From SIRX01 sp965213905 (GTDB lineage: Bacteria; Actinomycetota; Rubrobacteria; Rubrobacterales; Rubrobacteraceae), in assembly GCA_965213905.1 (NCBI GenBank), contig OZ243922.1, positions 310,001-374,000 on the forward strand: a stretch of 64,000 nt of DNA. Reading direction: 5' to 3'. A model generated the notes under the pieces. That model was not told where the DNA came from. It saw nothing but the letters and a program-made list of their open reading frames with translations, and ran no database searches. Below, piece by piece: positions 59,772-64,000 of this stretch. The translations under genes were made by a program, and so were the position numbers. Each line of letters opens with the position of its first letter. The first letter of the stretch is position 1.

Positions 59772-60176
59772 CTAGGCTTCGGCCACGGCCACGCGCACCG
59801 TTCGGCTCCGGGGGCCGTCGAATTCGGCGAAGAAGATGCCTTGCCAGCGGCCGAGATCCAACTCTCCCCCACGCACCAACAGATACTGCGATTGGCCGAA
59901 CAGGCTCGTCAGCAGGTGCGAGTCGCTGTTGCCTTCGGCGTGATCGAAGCTCACGTTTAGGCCGCTTATTAATGCCTTACTGGCGGCCGCGAGATCTTTG
60001 GGGACGTCCCGGTCGTAGTCTTCGTTTACGGTTATGGCCCCGGTCGTGTGCGTGGATGAGATTATGCAGAAGCCTTCTCCGACCCCAGATTCTTTTACGG
60101 CTTTTTGCACCTCGCCGGTTATGGTAACGAACTCGTAGCGGTCGTTGGTGCTAACTGATATTTCGCTGGTCTTCAT
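59772..60176 (-). CDS. YjbQ/UPF0047 family protein
   Basis: The 134-aa protein has the invariant 'ISSTHTTGAITVNEDYDRDVPKDL', 'HAEGNSDSHLLTSLFGQSQ' and 'LGRWQGIFFAEFDGPR' motifs. Some members show a secondary thiamine-phosphate synthase activity; the true role is unclear. AAAAGGAGGAAC precedes ATG 60176, which overlaps the stop of the HAD gene by 4 nt. Last gene of the sufT-HAD-yjbQ unit. Confidence 0.94.
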   Translation of the reverse strand: MKTSEISVSTNDRYEFVTITGEVQKAVKESGVGEGFCIISSTHTTGAITVNEDYDRDVPKDLAAASKALISGLNVSFDHAEGNSDSHLLTSLFGQSQYLLVRGGELDLGRWQGIFFAEFDGPRSRTVRVAVAEA

Positions 60177-60934
60177 GTTCCTCCTTTTCGCAGGCCTAAC
60201 GCCTCCGGCAGCCGGGCGAAGCTTTCGACGGCGAGGTCCGCTTTCTTTTCGTCTCCCGCACGGTACTTTCCGGTCTTTACTTGTATCCCGAACATACCCG
60301 CCGATTTGGCTCCGGCGACGTCGGATCCGGGGTCATCCCCTACCATAGCAACTTCTCCCGGATCCAGCTCCATCTCTCGCAGCGCGAGATCGAAGAAATT
60401 CTTCTCCGGTTTGCCGACGACGCGGGCCTGTTTACCGGCCGCATACTCCAGGGCCGCGACGAACGGCCCGGCGTCGAGGGAGAGGCTACCGCCGGTGCTC
60501 CAGTAGCGATTTTTCTGGAGGGCCAGCAATCCCGCGCCCCGTGCGAGAAACCGAAACGCCTCGTTCAACCGCCCGTACGTGAAGCCTTCCCCAAGATCTC
60601 CGACGAGCACGTAATCGGGAGACTCTTTTGTCAGCCGTACCCCGTCAAGGTCCTCCCGGAGCGACTCTTCCGCCAGAAGAAAGCAGGTGCGGGCGCCGAT
60701 CAACCGCGCCGCGATGCGGGCGGGCGTGAGTATTTCCCCGACCTCGATGTCCAAACCGAGCAAGAGCAGCTTTTCGTGGACGACGCCCCGGGGCTTACGG
60801 GTGGTGTTGGTCACAAAACGAACTACGACGCCGGAGGATTTGAGCCGATAGAGGGCCTCTCCGGCTCCCTCTATCGGCCCGTCGTCGGAGTAAAGCGTTC
60901 CGTCCAGGTCTATAAGGAGGCCTTTAATGTTCAT
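60173..60934 (-). CDS. HAD-IIA family phosphatase (NagD-like)
   Basis: The 253-aa haloacid-dehalogenase hydrolase has motif I 'LLIDLDGTLYSDDGP', motif II 'VVRFVTNTTRKPRG', the IIA cap, a Lys in 'GKPEKNFF', and motif III 'VAMVGDDPGSDVAGAKSAGM'. It probably dephosphorylates a small sugar phosphate or nucleotide. It lies 29 nt after sufT and is coupled to yjbQ. Confidence 0.93.
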   Translation of the reverse strand: MNIKGLLIDLDGTLYSDDGPIEGAGEALYRLKSSGVVVRFVTNTTRKPRGVVHEKLLLLGLDIEVGEILTPARIAARLIGARTCFLLAEESLREDLDGVRLTKESPDYVLVGDLGEGFTYGRLNEAFRFLARGAGLLALQKNRYWSTGGSLSLDAGPFVAALEYAAGKQARVVGKPEKNFFDLALREMELDPGEVAMVGDDPGSDVAGAKSAGMFGIQVKTGKYRAGDEKKADLAVESFARLPEALGLRKGGT

Positions 60935-60963
60935 GGCGCCCTACAAAGACGGCGAGGTTTACG

Positions 60964-61266
60964 CTAGCGGCCGAAGAAAAGTTTAGCGGCCGGGCTCATC
61001 ATCTCGGGGGACCACATCGGCTCGAAGGTTAGCTGGGTGTTTACGGTTTCGACGCCTTCGACGGAGAGGGCTTCGGTCTCTACTTGCTCCTGGATCAGGT
61101 CTCCAACCGGGCACATGGGGCTGGTGAGGCTGAAAACCACGTCTACGTGCCGGCCTTCTTCGTAGACACCTATATCGTATATCAGGCCCAGCTCTACAAG
61201 ATCCATCCCGATCTCAGGGTCTATGACGTTCCTGAGTTGGTCCCTTACTCGCTCTTCGCTTACCAT
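60964..61266 (-). CDS. MIP18/DUF59 family metal-sulfur cluster assembly protein (SufT-like)
   Basis: The 100-aa single DUF59 domain has 'NVIDPEIGMDLVELGLIYDI' and the conserved Cys in 'LTSPMCPVGDLIQEQVE'. Such proteins help Fe-S cluster maturation. A longer frame begins upstream, but ATG 61266 has GAGGTGA just ahead and starts the domain. The same domain is fused to the Mrp ATPase at 2203-3444, so the genome has both forms. First gene of a three-gene unit. Confidence 0.93.
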   Translation of the reverse strand: MVSEERVRDQLRNVIDPEIGMDLVELGLIYDIGVYEEGRHVDVVFSLTSPMCPVGDLIQEQVETEALSVEGVETVNTQLTFEPMWSPEMMSPAAKLFFGR

Positions 61267-61354
61267 ACGGATCTCACCTCGTGGATATCTCGTGATTTTG
61301 GTTTGCTCTTTTGTCTTGCTTATTGTAAAGGTCCCACAATGGTTTTTCACTCTG

Positions 61355-61360
61355 TACAAT
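61355..61360 (+). promoter_or_regulatory. Candidate -10 element of the carboxypeptidase gene
   Basis: TACAAT lies 41 nt before the ATG at 61401, in the divergent gap with sufT. A convincing -35 is missing. A start site here supports ATG 61401 rather than the GTG at 61365. Confidence 0.3.
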
Positions 61361-61400
61361 TCGTGTGAACACCGCAGATCGCCCCGAGCAAAGAAAGTGG

Positions 61401-62648
61401 ATGAGAAAGATGAGAAGAGCTTCAACCCGTACTCCGGTCTACATTAAATTCTTGGTAGCCTTCTTGTTCCTCTTGTTCACCACGGGCCTACTCCTATTGC
61501 CGGCTTCTGAAGGTGGAAGCCTGGTAGCCGCCCAGGAAACCCCGGAAACCACGACCGGCGGCCAGGCGAAACCCGAGCCGGAAGCACCGGACGCCCCGGA
61601 GATCGAAGCCCAAGCCTGGGCCTTGCTGGACGCCGACTCCGGACTCTTTCTCGGCGGCAAGAACGCGGACAAACAGCTTCCCACGGCCTCTACGAGCAAG
61701 GTCATGTCGGCCCTCGTGGCGCTGGAAGAGAACCCCGACTTGAAGAGAGAGGTCACGATCTCCGAGGAGGCCGAAGAGTTCGTCGGCCTTACCTACAGCA
61801 ACATCGGCCTTATCTCCGGCGAGCAACTGAGCGTCCGGGAACTCCTGGTCGCCTCCCTGGTTCCTTCCGGCACCGAGGCCGTCTACGCCCTGGCGGAGAC
61901 CTTCGGGGACGGCAGCGTGGACAACTTCGTGAAGAAGATGAACGAGAAAGCTTCCTCCATGAACCTGGAGAATACCGAATTTAGCAGCCCCGCCGGCCTG
62001 GACTCCCAAGACAACTATTCCAGCGCCCGGGACCTCGCCAAGATAACCCGCGCGGCGATGGAGTACCCGGAGTTTAACGAGATAGTGGGCCTGGCCGAAC
62101 CAACCGTCAGCACCCAGACCCGTGAGATACAACTCGTCACCACAAACGAACTCCTCTACACCTACCCGGCGGCGACCGGCGTCAAGACCGGCACCTCCCC
62201 GGAAGCGGGACCGAGCCTCGTTTCGTCGGCCAAAGACGGCGGAGAATCTTACATAGCGGTTATCCTCGACGCCCGGGAGGACGAGTACCGCTTTACCGCG
62301 GCGGAGACCCTGCTCGCCTACGGCTTCGAGGACTACGAACGCCGGCCGCTGGTGGAGAAAGACGAGGAGATAGAAAAACTGGAGGTTCCGTTCCGCCCGG
62401 ACGAGTCCGTGCCGCTGGTCGCCGCCGAAGAAGTCGTCGGCCTCGCGGGGCCGGGGTTGACGGTAGAGCAAAAGACGAACCTCAAAGAAGCACCCCAGAG
62501 CGCCGAGGCCGGCCAGAAGTTGGGCACGGTAGAGACGACCGTAAACGGGCAGACCGTAGGCCAAAGCCCGCTGGTGGCCCAGAAAGGCTACGAAGAAGCC
62601 TCTTTCTGGACCAAGAACTGGTACAGGGTACGGAACCTCTTCGGTTAG
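61401..62648 (+). CDS. D-alanyl-D-alanine carboxypeptidase-like protein with altered SxN motif
   Basis: The product is about 415 aa. A signal/anchor helix ('FLVAFLFLLFTTGLLLLP') and Pro/Glu/Thr linker precede a peptidase S11 domain. SxxK is present in 'TASTSKVMSAL' and KTG in 'TGVKTGTSP', but the usual SGN reads SGT in 'VPSGTEAVYALAE'. A C-terminal beta region ('VETTVNGQTVGQSPLVAQ') corresponds to the PBP5 C-domain, and a Trp/Arg-rich end may touch the membrane. It should trim peptidoglycan stem peptides outside the cell. The frame opens at GTG 61365; ATG 61401 is preferred. Confidence 0.9.
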   Translation: MRKMRRASTRTPVYIKFLVAFLFLLFTTGLLLLPASEGGSLVAAQETPETTTGGQAKPEPEAPDAPEIEAQAWALLDADSGLFLGGKNADKQLPTASTSKVMSALVALEENPDLKREVTISEEAEEFVGLTYSNIGLISGEQLSVRELLVASLVPSGTEAVYALAETFGDGSVDNFVKKMNEKASSMNLENTEFSSPAGLDSQDNYSSARDLAKITRAAMEYPEFNEIVGLAEPTVSTQTREIQLVTTNELLYTYPAATGVKTGTSPEAGPSLVSSAKDGGESYIAVILDAREDEYRFTAAETLLAYGFEDYERRPLVEKDEEIEKLEVPFRPDESVPLVAAEEVVGLAGPGLTVEQKTNLKEAPQSAEAGQKLGTVETTVNGQTVGQSPLVAQKGYEEASFWTKNWYRVRNLFG

Positions 62649-62676
62649 CCGGGCCGGTCCCGAAAACCGTTTAGGT

Positions 62677-62745
62677 TAACTGTTTGTTACAGATATAACA
62701 GTTATCCACCGTTTTCCCGTATTATCCACACCATGTTGTGGATAA
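62677..62745. other. DnaA-box cluster with AT-rich inverted repeat in a convergent gap
   Basis: Three DnaA-box-like 9-mers: TTATCCACC at 62702-62710 (8/9), TTATCCACA at 62722-62730 (perfect) and the perfect reverse TGTGGATAA at 62737-62745. The last two form an inverted repeat with a 6-bp spacer. Just left is TAACTGTT/AACAGTTA (62677-62684 and 62697-62704) within the most AT-rich stretch of the area. The 171-bp gap lies between two converging genes, so promoter control by DnaA is unlikely. It could be a small origin-like, DnaA-titrating or terminator element. Confidence 0.6.
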
Positions 62746-62819
62746 CTCTGTCTCTTCGCCGAAGACATACCGTATGTTGTTTCCGGGAGGTTAAACGCGC
62801 GGCCTGCCGGCGGGCTTTG

Positions 62820-64000
62820 CTACTGGACCAAACTTCGGGCCCGCCAACGGCTCAGGTTCCAGGAGCGCCAGTCTTCCCGGGATTGTTCGTGGGCTATGTA
62901 TCGGAGGTCTTTGCGCAGAATGCGCGCTTTTCGGGGCTCCATTTCGGGGAGCGCCTTTACCAGGACGGGGGTGGCGTCGGTGCTCAAGAAGGCGGGATAG
63001 TAGGGGTCAAACCGCTCTCCATTATGCAAGCGGTCCAGGTTGACACGGGCGATGGTCGCGTCGGGGTTTACGACGTTGAGGAGTATTACGGCGGCGAAGC
63101 CCGCGAGGAGGACGCCGGAGGCGAAGCGGTCTCGCCGGTCGCGGAGCAGCACCGTGAGAACGAACCACGAGAGTATTACGCCGAGCCACAGCATAAATGC
63201 CGTCGCGTAGAACCGCGGCCCCGTGAGCCCGAAAGCCTCCAGGTAGAGCCACATCCGGTAGAGCGCCGAAGCTATGACCACCGAGAGCAGCATCAGGAGT
63301 AAGCCGGCCAGGGCTGTAAATGGTTTTCGCCGGCGCTGGTTTTCGGCCTGGAATAGCCAGTGGAAGACCAGCAGCAACGGCAAAACGAGCGCGGTTACTA
63401 CTACCAGCTCGAAAAAGCCCCGGCGGGCGTACTCGGCGTGGGTCAGGCCGGCCGACGTGAGCGTGCCCGTGCCGCCGAAAAGGTAGCGTCCCTGTACCAA
63501 GACGAAGGCTAGAAAGAGGGCGTTTAGCGAGCCGAGCACTACGCCGATCTCGATGCCGCCGAGTGAGAGGTTGGCCGGGCGGCCCGGCCGGGTCCAGGAT
63601 GGCTCCCCGCCCACGAGCGAAAGGCGGAGCGCACCGGCGGAGACCCAGGCGAAGAGGACTATTAGCAGCAGGTGGCCGAGCATCCAGGATACGTCGAAGT
63701 CGAGGACTTCCAGCACCAGCCCCTCGAAAACGGCGTCCGCCGCAACGAAGAGGCCGCCGAAGACCAGCAAGAGGGGCGCCGCGAGGAGCATCCCCCGCGC
63801 GACCCCGAGCGCCGGACGCCACCGGCTACCCACAGCCTCCCGCCACCCTACGTCCTTCATCGCGGCGGGTATCGGTCCGGCCGCCGAACAAAGCCCGGCG
63901 TACAGACCGCCGAGTAGGTATTCGGAGACCCCCGAAGCACGCAGACGGCCCCGGCGTATGCGGAGCGTCGCCAACGAAAGCGCAACCAACACCATCGAGG
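62820..64000 (-). CDS. DUF4173-like multi-pass membrane protein, 5' end outside the window
   Basis: The frame is open to the right edge; 391 residues are visible after an internal ATG at 63995. At least eight hydrophobic helices are followed by a soluble C-terminal region with 'NPDATIARVNLDR', 'YYPAFLSTDATPVLVKALP', a pattern of the DUF4173/DUF4153 family of membrane proteins with no known function. The stop is at 62820. It converges on the carboxypeptidase gene across the DnaA-box region. Confidence 0.85.
   Translation of the reverse strand, partial: SMVLVALSLATLRIRRGRLRASGVSEYLLGGLYAGLCSAAGPIPAAMKDVGWREAVGSRWRPALGVARGMLLAAPLLLVFGGLFVAADAVFEGLVLEVLDFDVSWMLGHLLLIVLFAWVSAGALRLSLVGGEPSWTRPGRPANLSLGGIEIGVVLGSLNALFLAFVLVQGRYLFGGTGTLTSAGLTHAEYARRGFFELVVVTALVLPLLLVFHWLFQAENQRRRKPFTALAGLLLMLLSVVIASALYRMWLYLEAFGLTGPRFYATAFMLWLGVILSWFVLTVLLRDRRDRFASGVLLAGFAAVILLNVVNPDATIARVNLDRLHNGERFDPYYPAFLSTDATPVLVKALPEMEPRKARILRKDLRYIAHEQSREDWRSWNLSRWRARSLVQ

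Noticed and set aside
61494..62564. 356-codon open frame on the minus strand
   Set aside because: Antisense to the carboxypeptidase-like gene; composition typical of a shadow frame.
1..64000. CRISPR arrays, insertion sequences, phage or defence islands
   Set aside because: No regularly spaced repeats, transposases, integrases or recognised defence genes were found on either strand.

Overview
This is a GC-rich, gene-dense stretch of bacterial chromosome. No rRNA, tRNA, CRISPR array, transposase or phage gene was recognised. The gene set suggests a deep-branching actinobacterium of the Rubrobacter type. The evidence is a DUF2630-like small protein, an actinobacterial/cytosolic-type malate dehydrogenase, a stand-alone methylmalonyl-CoA mutase catalytic subunit, two Fur paralogues, UppP, MMPL and VanW proteins, and frequent TTG start codons behind good GGAGG-type ribosome binding sites. 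The genus is an inference from overall resemblance, not a proven assignment.

Layout. 0-10.4 kb: nitroreductase, malate dehydrogenase, an Mrp ATPase, methylmalonyl-CoA epimerase and mutase, a universal stress protein operon, a DUF554 membrane protein and succinyl-CoA ligase (sucC-sucD). This is a central-carbon block in which the mutase/epimerase pair feeds succinyl-CoA to SucCD and Mdh. 10.5-13.6 kb: a TrkA-TrkH potassium system. 13.6-23.1 kb: nitrogen and cofactor genes (arginase, gamma-glutamyltransferase, nicotinate phosphoribosyltransferase, carbon-nitrogen hydrolase, glutamate formimidoyltransferase). Among them lie an XRE-cupin regulator divergent from a lactate permease, and a secreted metzincin protease. 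23-32 kb: a GH15 glycosidase, small membrane proteins, a PrsW-MobA-DUF218 operon, flavin reductase-RidA and a VanW envelope protein.

32-42.3 kb: glutaredoxin, unknown proteins, a helix-turn-helix/cold-shock fusion, an operon of prephenate dehydratase with a HARE-HTH protein, UppP, a Crp/Fnr regulator, a degenerate GGDEF protein and a short sigma-70 factor closed by a strong terminator. 42.3-50.3 kb: PAP2 phosphatase, an MBL-fold hydrolase, Fur, an MMPL exporter, an MFS exporter, SppA protease and a second Fur-family gene. 50.4-61.3 kb: a coiled-coil protein, DJ-1/PfpI plus RecQ, PgsA, an NDH-2-like oxidoreductase, an AGCS symporter and a sufT-HAD-yjbQ operon. 61.4-64 kb: a D,D-carboxypeptidase-like protein and a DUF4173-type membrane protein that runs off the window.

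Points of most interest: (i) a compact cluster of three DnaA-box sequences beside an AT-rich inverted repeat, in a gap between two converging genes at 62.68-62.75 kb; (ii) an exact 31-bp tandem duplication that shifts the frame at the end of a membrane-protein gene at 22.06-22.12 kb; (iii) two other small envelope genes broken by apparent single frameshifts (1.9-2.2 kb and 3.6-4.1 kb); (iv) a 14-bp head-to-head gap between xre-cupin and lactate permease; and (v) unusual domain or active-site variants (HTH-CSD fusion, GDDEI instead of GGDEF, SGT instead of SGN, an MMPL transporter with a long charged helical insert).
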